Assembly: GCA_008690995.1 (NCBI GenBank)
Contig: VRMN01000018.1
Location: forward strand, 45,001 to 109,000
Reading direction: 5' to 3'
Length of the DNA: 64,000 bases
From: Porphyridium purpureum
Lineage: Eukaryota > Rhodophyta > Bangiophyceae > Porphyridiales > Porphyridiaceae
Shown here: piece after piece, positions 17,498-28,300 of the stretch
Layout of the letters: every line of letters starts with the position of its first letter
Position numbering within the stretch: the stretch's first letter is position 1
The notes under the pieces: model-generated
The model's input: the letters and a program-made list of their open reading frames with translations, nothing else
What the model was told of the DNA's origin: nothing
The model's database searches: none
Made by a program: the position numbers and the translations under genes

Positions 17498-18781
17498 TCA
17501 CCGCGTGTCACGCTCTCCGCCATGGCCGCCGGTCACATCCACTGCAAAGTCGAGCGGATTCGCCGGTTGTCCTCTCTGCACATTTGCGCGCCGCGATGGT
17601 GCCGTGGTCCCTAAGCGCGGCGCAAAAAGCCCGACACGTGAGTGCACGCGGCTGATGGCCGTGTCGGCCCCATACCCGGACTCAAAGTAAGGTTGGACAC
17701 CTTCTCCCGCGACTCCTGACTCATCATCATCATCCAAGTCCACAGCATCATGGTCCACCGTACTGGAGGCTTGGACTTGGTTCTGCTGCGGATGGCGTGG
17801 TCGCTGCTGTTGTTGAAACCAACGTGTGCCGAGATGAAGTCTGGGCGCCGAGAGATCCGCAGAAGAGGGAATATCGTGCGGAAAGGATCCGTCCGATAGC
17901 CCGTCTTTTGCCATACGTTCCTGAAAGCGCGTGGCAAAAAAGCCAACAAGCGCGTTCCCCGACCATACACACGAGCCCAGAGTCCCGGCAACAAAGAATG
18001 AGCTCGACATGTCGGACTCGATGTGGCTGATGAGAATCGACACCAACAGCAGCAAGCCGCCCACAAAGTGGGACAGCAAAAGAGCCTTTTTAGACATGTG
18101 CGTGGCGGAATAAAGCATGCAGTACGAGAGCACGGCCGATCCTAGGAATAGCGCTCCGAGGCATCGAATCAAATGGATATTCACACCGTTCGGGCGCTCG
18201 GTGCTCATGTACAGCACGTAGACCCACTGCGGGAATGCATAAGCTGCAAGGCCAAACCCGAGCGTTCCAAGGAAGTCAAGGTGCAAAAAGATATCATAGT
18301 CAGCGAGCGACACCCCGCCAGCCGTTGTGAAGGAGAAGAAAAAGTAGAGCAGCGGCAACGTCCAGAGCAGCACACCCAGCAGAACAAACTGCACGTGCCG
18401 CAGCGTCCACTCGCTGTAGTGCACTTGTGCGTACAAGAGTGCAAGCAGCAGCGACGCGTTGCTGAACAGGCGCGAGCGCACCGATGCCTCGCGATCAGTG
18501 AGGTCGATGGACAGGTGTGCGGAGAAAAACGCAAAGGCGGCGTGCGCCGCCTGCACGGCCCCGAGCGCGCGATTCAGCTGCTTGCTGTACGGATCAACAT
18601 TCTGCACGTTCGTGAATACCCACAGCGGCACGCTGGGCATCAAGAAGAGTGTGGCAGCCGACAGCGCGCACACCGCGGCGTCGGCGTACACAAACGACTG
18701 CTCGCCGCGCGCTATCGAAGCCAGGAAGCCCGCCACCGCAACCAAGCTCAGCGGGTTCAGCCATGATGACGCCAGCGCCAT
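17498..18781 (-). CDS. Orphan multi-pass membrane protein
   Basis: 427 residues from the ATG at 18781 (a GTG lies seven codons upstream). Eight or nine hydrophobic helices fill the first ~290 residues, for example PLSLVAVAGFLASIA, FVLLGVLLWTLPLLYFFFSF, CLGALFLGSAVLSYCML and FVGGLLLLVSILISHI. The last ~140 residues are hydrophilic: QQQQRPRHPQQNQ, an acidic VDLDDDDESG run, then an Arg/Gly-rich end. No transporter or enzyme motif is recognised. Location and function are unknown. It ends head-to-head with CHLM and is divergent from the DDT/RFTS gene. Confidence 0.75.
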   Translation of the reverse strand: MALASSWLNPLSLVAVAGFLASIARGEQSFVYADAAVCALSAATLFLMPSVPLWVFTNVQNVDPYSKQLNRALGAVQAAHAAFAFFSAHLSIDLTDREASVRSRLFSNASLLLALLYAQVHYSEWTLRHVQFVLLGVLLWTLPLLYFFFSFTTAGGVSLADYDIFLHLDFLGTLGFGLAAYAFPQWVYVLYMSTERPNGVNIHLIRCLGALFLGSAVLSYCMLYSATHMSKKALLLSHFVGGLLLLVSILISHIESDMSSSFFVAGTLGSCVWSGNALVGFFATRFQERMAKDGLSDGSFPHDIPSSADLSAPRLHLGTRWFQQQQRPRHPQQNQVQASSTVDHDAVDLDDDDESGVAGEGVQPYFESGYGADTAISRVHSRVGLFAPRLGTTAPSRRANVQRGQPANPLDFAVDVTGGHGGERDTR

Positions 18782-19148
18782 CCGTTCTTCGCTCGCATCC
18801 ACCGCGCCACCGCCGGCGCATCCCGCAGTCCCGCCACCGCTTCCGCGTGCCCGCGTGCCCGCCTGCCGCTACACCGCGCACACACGCGCCGCTCACGCCA
18901 GCAGCGTCATCCCGGACGCCGCTTTGTTCATCCGGGATTGAAAGATGTCATGCCGGAGCTTCCGCGATGCCATTGTCATGCGCGCGTGACGAGCGCGGAG
19001 TGTACCCCGAGGTACACCTCGGCGCTGTGCGCGCGCGTTTGGGGAAGCCCGGGCGGTGCGGTGGTGGAGCAGCGACACGAGAGGCTTGGGAGCGCGCGGC
19101 GACGCAGCTGGGCGGCGCACGTAGAGCGCGGGGAGGGCGGCGGGGGAT
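18782..19148. other. Divergent promoter region, membrane protein / DDT-RFTS gene
   Basis: 367 very GC-rich bases between divergent starts. A near-palindromic GAGGTACACCTC lies at about 19013-19024, related to but not identical with the GTACAGT motif. No gene is seen. Confidence 0.35.
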
Positions 19149-22100
19149 ATGTCGGAAGATGGCGCAGATGTAGACGGCATGTTGCTGGATCCCGCGGCGT
19201 GCGCGCGGCTGCGCAGCATGTGGGAGCTGCCTGCAACGTTCTACCTGCTGCGCACCTGCTCGGTGCTGCTCAACGTCCCAGCGGCAAAGCTGGGCTCCGT
19301 GAAGCAGCTGGAGGATACGCTGCTTCTCGCATGCAGCGGAGCGGGCGAGCAGGATGAGCAGGACGTCGAGGTGGCCAGGAGCACGCTGCGCTTTGTGCTG
19401 TGCAAGCTGCTTGGCGTCACCGTGGGCCGTGCGGAGCAGGATGACCAGGCGTGGCTCAAAATGCTGCGGCGGCACATCAACAGGAACCTCTACTTTTTCG
19501 AGGACACGCTGCGCGAGACGCGCCATGCACTACTGCTGCAGAAGAGAAAGGCAGTGGAGAGGCACAGACACAACGAAGACGGCGACTCATCGTTTGCTAA
19601 CGACGAGGACAGGGACGAGACAGACGACGATGAAGATGGTCCTCGTGAAGGCGAGCGCTCTGGTGATGACGAGGCGGAACAGGAAGAAGCGGTTGATGAC
19701 TTTCTGTTGATCCAAGAGCTGCGAGAAATTTCGAGCGCGCTCACTCAATCATACGAAGAGCTTGTTTCAATAGGCGGCGTCACAATGCTCAAGATGTTGT
19801 ATGTCGTGACGGAAGGCGTCTGCACGGACGAAAGGCTGTTCGGTGAAGCGCTGCGCACCATGGACCCGGAAATATTTCGGATTGAGCCCATTGGCTACGA
19901 CGCTAGGGGCCGCTCCTTTTACTTGTTTGGCGATGACATGCGTTTGTACGTGGAGAACGACGTGCGAGAGCAGATGGACGAGCAGCGCGCCAAAAAGGAG
20001 GAAAAAAAGAGAAAGGAACGGGAAGATCGCAGAAAGCAGAGCATGGAGATGGAACAGAAGAAGCGCGCAAAGGGCAACGAGTCGCGGTGGGCGCCGCGAG
20101 TGGCCGCCACGCGAACAACACGAGCGTCTCTGGCTGCAGGCTTGCTTCCTGATGCCGCAAGCGATACGCAAAGTATACTGAATCATGATCAAGACCAAGG
20201 GGGCGCGGTCGCGTCTGCGCACTCATTTGATGACGAGGACGAAAATTCGAGGAATCTGGACGAAGCATCTATTGACTTCACAGAAGCGGCAGCTGACCAG
20301 GCTGAACCCCCGGACGGCGACGTCAATTCTAGCTGGCAAGTGGTCGCCCTCGCTGCTGCAGAGCTGAGAGCCTTTGTTGACGGCTTGGAGAAATCCAAGA
20401 ACAGGAACGAGAAGGCCCTGAGAAAGTATCTTGTCGAGTCTATTCTCCCCGAGTGGGAGAGCGCAGAAAAGAAGCTCCACCGTGAGCGAGATCGGCGTGA
20501 ACGCGTGAAGGAAATGGCAGTCGTACACGAAGTCCGCTCGTCACGGGTCAAGCTCTTGCAGGAGCGGAAGGAAGCGGAACGGCTTCGGCAACTGGAGCTA
20601 GAGGCCGAAGAGCGGGAGCGGGCTGCCGAGCACGCGCGTATACGCAAGGTGCGTCGCGAAGAGCAGGAGCGCATGGAACGCGAGCGTGCCGCCGAAAAGG
20701 AGGCACAGGAGCAGCGCGTGGCCGCTCAAGTCAGCCGGAACCTCGAGTCGCTGTTTGCCGCGCATGACCTGGCGCGCGGAGCACCTGGCACTGCGCCAGA
20801 GTCTGGTGCTTTGAAGGCCACTCAACAGACTGTCGCGTGCGATGCAGGAATTGTTGAACCAAGCTCCATGGCGAGCAGCCTCGCTCCCGCGAGCGCCGAA
20901 GTCGCAGCCGGGGCTCGGACTGAAGCTGGGAGTGGTGTCGATCAGCAACCTAGAGAAGATGACCAAGGGCTCGGCGAGTGGGGTGCCTACTTGGCCAAGC
21001 GGTTGCCTAAGTTTAAGGCACCTGCAGACTCCGATGCATCAGTTGAATTGGCGGAGAGCGAGTGCCCGGCGGAACTAAACTGGACGTCTCCCTCGGGTGA
21101 CGACGGTCCCGAGCGGGTGCTCGACAACTTTCGCGTTTTCTACGCGGCGAGCGGTGATCTCGCCAAGCTAGAAATGGCCGACCAAGTGGAAGATCTCGTG
21201 CATGGGCCACGTGCAATGACCGTGACAGGAACCTTATTCCCGCCACCGAAGTCCGAGCTGACCGTGGCCCCTCGTATGATCCGCATTTGCGGGATCGAGG
21301 AGTGGGTTTTGGACTTGGGCCATGACCCTATCATGTATGTGCGCACGGCATCGGCGTGGTACCGGTTGCGCCGGCCGTCAAAAGACTACAAGTGGGTCTT
21401 CATGACCGCGCGGCGCAAGTTTGAAGTCACCGCTCGTATATTTATTCTGGCCGATCAACTGCCGTTGTCGCAACTTCGGTACGATGTGGTAGTGCCATTG
21501 CTCGGAGCGTCGTACACAAATATGCGCAGCTACAAGGAGGCAGAGGTTATCCTGGAAGCTTCTTTTGTAGTGGAGCAGGTGCGCAATTTAAAGCACAAAG
21601 CGCTACTCAACAGTCAGCTTTTACAGAAGCTTGAGCAGATCGCAAAGAAGAGCACGCCGCGCAAATCTGGACTCACGCTTGCGAGAAAGAGACGTTTACC
21701 TATGCCTCCGACACCTCGTCGTGTCCAAGTCGCCGCCGCCCAATCCCTCGTCGAAGCTGCTGCCGCTGATTCAGCTGCCCCAGAAGCGGATGCTCCCGTG
21801 ACTGAAATCGCATTGACAGCCACGGTGGAAAATGGACTTGCACATCCAGCTGAATATACTGAAGTAATCAGGTCCATGTGCAGTGCAGAATCGGCACCGA
21901 AGAAATCTATCGAAAGATCGAAACTGCAGACTCTGGAGGTCATGGGATCACCGGATCAGCATACCGTGTACAAAGCCGAGATCAAAGATCTCAAAGTGAT
22001 GCCATCGCGTGATGGAGAAACAGGCGGTCATGCGGGTGAGATGCCGATAAGTGAGCCTTTTCAATCGACCGTTCATCGTGATCTGGCTGCAGATGCGTCA

Positions 22101-22466
22101 GGTCCCGTTCATGCGACAGCTTCGACTGGCCGCAAGACGTTAACAGGGCCAGGCGGTGTTCCCGATGGCGTCTCGTCTGAGAAGAGAAGCAAGGCAGAGG
22201 GCGACTGTGGAGAGCCGGTCATGAAACCAGAGCCGCATGAGCATCTCGCAGGGAGTCAGCACGTGCCGCCAGAAAAACGAAGTGAAGAGGTCGTAGCGAT
22301 ACCGAATGGACTGCGCAACGACAAGGCGGTCCCGGTTATCACCCAGTCTGTCCCTAGTCTTCAGCGCGAACCCAGGAACGGCGGCCGCGACATTGCTCAG
22401 GAACTCGCGTTGAAATGCGAATCTGAAGGGGATGGACACCAACATGTCCAGCAAGTTCCCCAGTGA
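19149..22466 (+). CDS. DDT-WHIM chromatin protein with a DNMT1-type RFTS domain
   Basis: 1105 residues. The N-terminus (about 14-110) has a DDT-like helical pattern (LRSMWELPATFYLLRTCSVLLNV...). A WHIM/WSD-type motif follows near 235-255: FRIEPIGYDARGRSFYLFGDDMRLY, as in CECR2 and RSF1. Then come acidic tracts and a long charged coiled coil (about 400-540). At about 656-790 is a good match to the replication-foci-targeting domain of DNMT1/MET1: IRICGIEEWVLDLG, PIMYVRTASAWYRLRRPSKDY, ARRKFEVTARIF. DDT-WHIM proteins are ISWI-type remodeler partners; RFTS binds ubiquitinated histone H3 or masks a methyltransferase. No methyltransferase motif is present. A nuclear chromatin role is well supported; the exact complex is not. 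Confidence 0.75.
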   Translation: MSEDGADVDGMLLDPAACARLRSMWELPATFYLLRTCSVLLNVPAAKLGSVKQLEDTLLLACSGAGEQDEQDVEVARSTLRFVLCKLLGVTVGRAEQDDQAWLKMLRRHINRNLYFFEDTLRETRHALLLQKRKAVERHRHNEDGDSSFANDEDRDETDDDEDGPREGERSGDDEAEQEEAVDDFLLIQELREISSALTQSYEELVSIGGVTMLKMLYVVTEGVCTDERLFGEALRTMDPEIFRIEPIGYDARGRSFYLFGDDMRLYVENDVREQMDEQRAKKEEKKRKEREDRRKQSMEMEQKKRAKGNESRWAPRVAATRTTRASLAAGLLPDAASDTQSILNHDQDQGGAVASAHSFDDEDENSRNLDEASIDFTEAAADQAEPPDGDVNSSWQVVALAAAELRAFVDGLEKSKNRNEKALRKYLVESILPEWESAEKKLHRERDRRERVKEMAVVHEVRSSRVKLLQERKEAERLRQLELEAEERERAAEHARIRKVRREEQERMERERAAEKEAQEQRVAAQVSRNLESLFAAHDLARGAPGTAPESGALKATQQTVACDAGIVEPSSMASSLAPASAEVAAGARTEAGSGVDQQPREDDQGLGEWGAYLAKRLPKFKAPADSDASVELAESECPAELNWTSPSGDDGPERVLDNFRVFYAASGDLAKLEMADQVEDLVHGPRAMTVTGTLFPPPKSELTVAPRMIRICGIEEWVLDLGHDPIMYVRTASAWYRLRRPSKDYKWVFMTARRKFEVTARIFILADQLPLSQLRYDVVVPLLGASYTNMRSYKEAEVILEASFVVEQVRNLKHKALLNSQLLQKLEQIAKKSTPRKSGLTLARKRRLPMPPTPRRVQVAAAQSLVEAAAADSAAPEADAPVTEIALTATVENGLAHPAEYTEVIRSMCSAESAPKKSIERSKLQTLEVMGSPDQHTVYKAEIKDLKVMPSRDGETGGHAGEMPISEPFQSTVHRDLAADASGPVHATASTGRKTLTGPGGVPDGVSSEKRSKAEGDCGEPVMKPEPHEHLAGSQHVPPEKRSEEVVAIPNGLRNDKAVPVITQSVPSLQREPRNGGRDIAQELALKCESEGDGHQHVQQVPQ

Positions 22467-22843
22467 TACGTCTTTGCGCTCGGCTGCGCACAATTCTTGG
22501 CATAGGACAGAGTCAGGACGCGGACGCGGAAGACGTCGCTGAAATAAAACCTTGTCCTGCGGACGAAGTGCGGAAAGCTCATGTCCACGGTCCTTGCCGA
22601 GACTAATCACTTGTCACACTAGCAGCTTAGAAGGAGTGAGTGGGCCAGCTCGCCTGGGTGTCCGCGGCACGACCATATCTCTTCATCCAGGGGGGGCATA
22701 CGCCTCACCTCTGGTCCCAATGCGGTCGAGCCAAAAGGTTGTGCGAGGCGTTTCTTCGAGGAAGGTCGCCCGGTCAGGCGTCAGCCGGCACTTCGGAACT
22801 GAAAGACTGTTTGGATTATAGGCTTGTTGAGGCTGAGTCTGAG
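22467..22843. other. Intergenic region, DDT-RFTS 3' end and COQ2 5' end
   Basis: Contains AATAAA at 22543-22548, 77 bases after the DDT-RFTS stop, a likely polyadenylation signal. The COQ2 frame is open back to a GTG at 22640, but the sequence there is not targeting-like or conserved. Nothing else is seen. Confidence 0.45.
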
Positions 22844-24061
22844 ATGCATGCCATGGCAAAGATGCAGGCTCCCGCATTGGCTTTCCGCGCGCTGACGCTG
22901 GCTCGGGGCTCGCAGCCGTTTGATTCGATGCGGCGAGCGTCTGCGCGCGGGCTGCGTATCGCTTGGACGACGCAGCGTGCGGCACATGGGCAACTCCCAG
23001 CCGATGAGCAGGAAGGCCGACCGAACTTTGCAAAAAACGCGGGATCTTTGGGGCACGAAATCGGAGGGGAACAGAGCAAGCGCCCCGTGGAAAGCACGCG
23101 CGACGCGCAGCTGCCAGACTGGTTAGCCCACTTGCGACACCAGGCTGAACAAGTGCTTGCTCGCGTAGAGCCCGTGCAACAGAAATGGAACGAGGTCAAA
23201 GTATCGCCGTACGGCAGACTGATGCGACTGGACAAGCCGATTGGCAGTGGACTTTTATTCTGGCCCGGAGCGCTGTCGATCGCAATGGTCGCACCGCCAG
23301 GTAGTTTGCCGAGTGCGGGTCTACTGTGCTCATTTGCTGTCGGGTCGGTGCTTCTTCGCGGAGTGGGTTGCACGGTAAATGACATATTGGACCGCGATAT
23401 CGATGCGCGCGTCGAGCGCACTAAGAACCGTCCTGTAGCAAGCGGTGAGGTGTCGGTTCCGCAAGCTGCAGCGTTTGCGGCTGCGCAAGCCATTGCCGCC
23501 GCCCCGATTCTGCTTTTCATGAACCCGTTGACTATCGGAATGGGCATTGCGTCATTGGTGCCGGTCGGTTTGTACCCTCTCGCCAAGCGGCATGTCCCCG
23601 TACCGCAAGCGGTGTTGGGTCTGACTTTCAATTGGGGTGCGCTGCTGGGGTGGTCCGCAGCCACAGGCAGTCTAGCAGTCACGCCGTTACTATTATATGG
23701 GAGCTGTGTTTGCTGGACCATGGTGTACGATACCATTTACGCGTTCCAGGACAAAGAGGAGGACCGTGAGCTTGGCATTCAGTCCTCGGCGCTCTTCTTC
23801 GCCAACGATGGCGCTCAGGGTAAGCGTTGGCTGTCCGCCTTTGCAGCAGGGCAGATCTCGCTTTTATCCCTGTCTGGCTGGATGGCTCAGCAACCTGAGC
23901 TTTTCTATGTGGGCGTGGCCTGTGCTTCAACGCATCTATTTCAACAGATCTACTTGACAGATCTGAACAACAAGGAAAGTTGCATGAAGGCGTTTAAATC
24001 CAATAACTACCTCGGCGTCGGAATGTTTGCTGCAATCGTCATTGGCAACCTCATGAGGTGA
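22844..24061 (+). CDS. COQ2: 4-hydroxybenzoate polyprenyltransferase, mitochondrial (COQ2)
   Basis: 405 residues from the ATG at 22844. COQ2 attaches the polyprenyl tail to 4-hydroxybenzoate in the inner mitochondrial membrane, an early step of ubiquinone synthesis. The N-terminus is a typical matrix presequence, basic and without acids (LAFRALTLARGSQPF, MRRASARGLRIAW). The UbiA fold shows PYGRLMRLDKPIGSGLLFWP, the first prenyl-diphosphate-binding aspartate motif NDILDRDIDARVERTKNRP (from about residue 179) and the second, YAFQDKEEDRELGI (Asp303), with seven to nine hydrophobic helices. Both motifs are intact. The KNRP and DKEEDRELGI forms are typical of COQ2 rather than of plastid homogentisate or chlorophyll prenyltransferases. 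Confidence 0.93.
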   Translation: MHAMAKMQAPALAFRALTLARGSQPFDSMRRASARGLRIAWTTQRAAHGQLPADEQEGRPNFAKNAGSLGHEIGGEQSKRPVESTRDAQLPDWLAHLRHQAEQVLARVEPVQQKWNEVKVSPYGRLMRLDKPIGSGLLFWPGALSIAMVAPPGSLPSAGLLCSFAVGSVLLRGVGCTVNDILDRDIDARVERTKNRPVASGEVSVPQAAAFAAAQAIAAAPILLFMNPLTIGMGIASLVPVGLYPLAKRHVPVPQAVLGLTFNWGALLGWSAATGSLAVTPLLLYGSCVCWTMVYDTIYAFQDKEEDRELGIQSSALFFANDGAQGKRWLSAFAAGQISLLSLSGWMAQQPELFYVGVACASTHLFQQIYLTDLNNKESCMKAFKSNNYLGVGMFAAIVIGNLMR

Positions 24062-24122
24062 CTGCTCCTTCGCCTTGTTTTGCGTTCCTTTCTTAGGCGT
24101 TGGTGAATGATTTGCGTGATGC

Positions 24123-25211
24123 TCACACATCGTATGACCCGTCTTTCTGTTGCACATCGTACTTTTCTAGCTCGTTCAAATCATCCGAAGATCCGAGAAA
24201 CAAAGGCAAGCGCTGGTGCAACGCCGCCGGTTGAATTTCAAGGATGCGGCGCTTGCCGTCCGAACCCCTACCGTGCGCTTGCTCTGCGATGAAAGCGAGT
24301 GGGTTTGCCTCGTACACTAGGCGCAAGTGGCTCCTTGGGTTGCCTGCCCAGCCACCAGTGTACAGTGTGCGATGAAAGTCAGCCACCAGCGAGCACACGT
24401 ACCGTGCGCTATATTTTTTCCCTGCATTCTCGCCCTTTCCTTGGCGAATGGTATCAATGTAGTCCTGGAGTCCCTTTGGCCAGTCAAAGTACCGCGCGTC
24501 GTTCAAAGAATACACCTGACCACGCTTGGGCATGTGGATGGACTCTGAAGTGCACACGAATCGGCGCGTCTGCCAATCGACTGTGAAGATATGCGCGCCA
24601 CTGCCCGTGGTAAGTACCATTTGCGTGGCTGATGAGAATAAAATGTAGCCTGCTGCCACTTGATTTATGCCGGGCTGCAGAACGTTGGCCTCGACACCCA
24701 AGTCCGGCCTATACGCGTAAATGCCGAAAATGGAACCTGTGGGGATGGACGACTCGATGTTTCGAGAACCGTCTAAGGGATCAAAACAAACTACGTAGCT
24801 CGGAATGCCGACATCACCGGGCCCTATCGTTGAAGGGATTTCCACAGGCTGCTCATCCTCCTCAGACGCCATGACCGACACGCAACCGCTGGCTTCACAC
24901 GCCCTCTTGAAAGCATGATTGGCGATCACGTCGAGCTCCTTTTGCGAGTCTCCGGATGCATTCATACCGGCGGCGTGCCCCTGGATTTTTGTGATCGGCG
25001 CCGCGCCAATTTGCTCTGCGAGCTCAATCGCCACGTTCTGCAGAGCATCCACCACTTTCCGCAGGTTTGGCTCCGGAATACACCGCCGGCTCCATGCATC
25101 AAAAAACTCGGCCTTGACGAGCACTCTGCGCTGTCGTGTCGGGCATCGCTGCGGCCGTACCGACCGCGCACGCCCCGATGTCGTCCCGACAGTGCCGATA
25201 AACGCGACCAT
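24123..25211 (-). CDS. FBP: Fructose-1,6-bisphosphatase, probably plastid
   Basis: 362 residues from the ATG at 25211. Class I FBPase removes the C1 phosphate of fructose-1,6-bisphosphate in the Calvin cycle or gluconeogenesis. Metal-binding motifs are ASEEDE (115-120) and CFDPLDGSRNIESS (142-154), followed by GSIFGIY. The substrate side is RLVYEANPLAFIAEQAHG and RILEIQPAALHQRLPLFLGS. The first ~33 residues are basic, with a transit-like look (TSGRARSVRPQRCPTRQRR). Between ASEEDE and FDPLDGS there is no cysteine-bearing insertion like the thioredoxin loop of plant plastid FBPase I. The enzyme resembles the redox-insensitive plastid type II or a cytosolic form. It shares a 116-base divergent promoter with NUP133. 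Confidence 0.92.
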   Translation of the reverse strand: MVAFIGTVGTTSGRARSVRPQRCPTRQRRVLVKAEFFDAWSRRCIPEPNLRKVVDALQNVAIELAEQIGAAPITKIQGHAAGMNASGDSQKELDVIANHAFKRACEASGCVSVMASEEDEQPVEIPSTIGPGDVGIPSYVVCFDPLDGSRNIESSIPTGSIFGIYAYRPDLGVEANVLQPGINQVAAGYILFSSATQMVLTTGSGAHIFTVDWQTRRFVCTSESIHMPKRGQVYSLNDARYFDWPKGLQDYIDTIRQGKGENAGKKYSARYVCSLVADFHRTLYTGGWAGNPRSHLRLVYEANPLAFIAEQAHGRGSDGKRRILEIQPAALHQRLPLFLGSSDDLNELEKYDVQQKDGSYDV

Positions 25212-25327
25212 TTTTGTTGGGGTCGCTCATGCGCAAACTCCGAACGCTGAAGTGCAACGCACGAGCTTGACTGCTTCGGAAGGAAAAGCGAAGGAGAGGG
25301 AGAGAAGGGCAGCGCATCGGACCGCAC

Positions 25328-28300
25328 ATGACGACTAAGGTATGGCGCACGTTGGCGCCCGAAATCGAGGATGCGATCCAGGATGCACGCGCGGACGGAC
25401 GGGCCAGCGCGGCGTGCATGTGCGGCACGCTCGCGGCCACGGCGTGCGGCTGGACTGTGTACGTGTACGAGCGCCATACGCCGAGCAAGGTACTGGCGCG
25501 CTTGGAAATTCCCGCTGGATCGTCCGACGACGTATGGAGCAACACTGCGCATGACTTTTCTAGTGCTACGAGAACGCTCACACCAAAGCCCACGCTGGTG
25601 ATTTGCCTGTTTCGGCCGTCAGACGCGCACTCGGAGCTAGCACTTGCTGTGCTAACACCATCAGGTCTGTTGCGAATATATTCTAGTATAGATTGTGCAA
25701 CCGCAGAGCCAGATTTTGTCGAGTGCGACACAGGCTTGACTGACTGTGCCAGGATGAGTAGCTGGCAATGTGAACCCGACCGCGTGATATTACTTGCCGC
25801 ATCCGTTTCAGCGCTATCTGGTGGGATCGGTGTGAAGTATCGCGACGGCCGTCTTGAGCTGACCGTACTGCGTGTAGGAGAAGCCAGAAGCCTCAGCGGT
25901 CCCCATGGCTCTCGCCGAGGGCTTCGTAGTCTCTTTTCGGGCGGATTGTTCGGCCAGGGCGGTGGCAGTGATCAGACACCCGCGCCACAGCCAGTGAAGA
26001 ATGAGGAGCAGGGAGGCGTACTCCACGTTGCCTCGCGTCTTGTTTCTCTTTTGGGAGTTGCGCCACAATATTACTTGGCCGTGCACGCTGCAGGTGGCCT
26101 GGAAAAGTGGAGTGTCGACCAGTCGGAGCGAATCACGCGACTGTCGGTGTCAAACATTGCGGCAGACACGCGGCGCTTTTTATCCTCTCACGTTTTGGAC
26201 TCTATGGGCATGTATGAGGTCCTCGGAGCGTGCTCTTTACCACCGGGGCATGGACATGTGGACTGCATTACTGCTGTATTGGTTGGGTTTTCTGCCACAG
26301 AGCAAGGACGGGTTCACTTGTACGTGGTCCAAGTTGACACGAGCAGTGGTGAGAGCCCCAAAATATCTCAGGCTGACTTTGTCGGGATCGTAGAACCGCA
26401 GTGGAGGGCAGAAAACGTATCGGAGCAAGCTCAAGCAGTGGCCTTTGTTGTATCCCAGCAATTCGCCTACGTCGTGTTGGGTAGAGAGATGAAAATTTTG
26501 TGGGTGTCTGTTACACCAGGTGTGCCATCCGAAGACCAGGTGCGAGGCAGCACAAGCTTCCAAGTTTCTTATTCAGCAGGACTTTTGCAAGGCGCCTATG
26601 TGCTAGGATGGGGCGATGCCAGCGCTAAGGGGGCCCTGTATCAAGGGGGCTTGGAGATGGCACCTTTGGTTCTGTTTCTCAACGGGGCGGTGCTCAACTT
26701 TGGATGCGGACTGTTTCCTCCAGTAGAGCGTCCAATCGGGATATCCATACGTAGTGCGGTCGCGATGATTTACTTGCAGTATAGCGCGACATTGATCAGG
26801 CCCGCGCGGCATTCGTTGGCAAGCGTGTGGACCGATCACAACTTTCAGAAAGAACTTGGCACAGCTGTGGAGGATCTGAGTCACTTAATCTCCGACTGTG
26901 GTAGCGATGTTCTCCGTTCTACGTGTCGCTACGTCCACACAGCCAGTGGAGGCGCAATAGACACGTTCGCATCGGCACCGGAACGGGCCACACCCCATAC
27001 TGCGGAAACATCAGCTTTCTCTCTTCTTGGGCACCAGCAGCAGGTTGTGCTCGTGACAAGCGAGATGATCAGCGTCGCCGTAAAGCATTTCTCCGTGCTG
27101 CTGCAAATGCTGCATGACCGTCGCTTGCTTGAAGGCATTGGCAGCAGCTCAAGCTCTGAGTCTGCTCCTGTTTTGTGGTACGTCCTCGACACACGTGGCA
27201 AATCAGTGCTTATGAGCTGCTTCGGTGAGCTGTGCGCTGTGCGAAGTCTGCGAAAACTGACAGAAATGTGGAACTCAAAGCGAGCGGGCGCGAAGGCGCC
27301 AGACGCTGCGTTGGTATTTGAAGCGCTCGACGCTCTCGAGCAGCGGTCCGCGCGCGGCGTGAGCGTATACGCCCACCCCGCGGGCGTCTACGAATTTGTC
27401 GAATGTGTTGTGGAAGGATTGCGCGACCGCATGCTCCCCGCGGGTGCCCGCATTGGCGCAAACGAAAGGGGGGCTCTGACGCAGTCATACTCGAGCACTG
27501 CGGATGCGGTGCGAGTAGTCCTTGAAGGCTTTGTACAGTCGTGGCACGAGGCATCCATTCCGTCGCAGGCAATCTCTGAACTAGTGCCCAGCTACCGGGC
27601 GTGCTCAAACGAGTTTCTGCACACATGCTGTGAGGTGCTTTGCTTTGCGACCAGTATTGTTGGCGATGTCGAATATGAAAGCAACAGTGGCGAAAGCGAT
27701 ACGAAGAGCACCTATCTTACCCTGGCCGCGGCGACGTCCCATCTCTGCAAATCAATTTTGCGTCTCGCGCAGATGCTTGCAGAGGGACCGGAGAAGAGCG
27801 AAATTCAGGGGCGCTGCATCAAAGTCCTGTTGAGCTTAGGTTTGGCAGAACAGGCACTGGAGTGCACCTTTGAATTTCACATTCAAGAGTTCGTAATGCC
27901 TTTATGTGTTCCCAAGTCGCTTCGGTCAAAGGAAAGGGACTTTGGTTTGCACGCAAGCAGCGGCTTCCAGCACGACGCGCCGGCGCGACTGCAATGCGAG
28001 AAGCTTCTGATTCGTGCCGCGGAGACGTTCGGCGAGCGCGCGTTTTGGCCATTTGCGTTTCAGTGGCTGGAAGTCAACGGATACTTTCACTTACTGCTAG
28101 ACCGCACGTCCGAGCCGCAACTCGAGGCGTTGACGCGGTACTTTTCGCAACCGGAGCGGGAGATGAAGTCAAAGGTTGGCTGGGTGCATGACCTACGCAT
28201 GCAGCGGTATGATCAGGCCGCGGCAGGCGCTTTGCACGTGGTGCGCCGTCTCTGGGTTCCCGGGCAGCAGGGCTCCTTCTCTAACGCAAAGACGATCCTG

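Noticed and set aside
24358-24366. GTGTACAGTG matching the promoter motif
   Set aside because: It lies inside the FBPase coding region, so it was not counted as a regulatory copy; it shows that the motif also occurs by chance.
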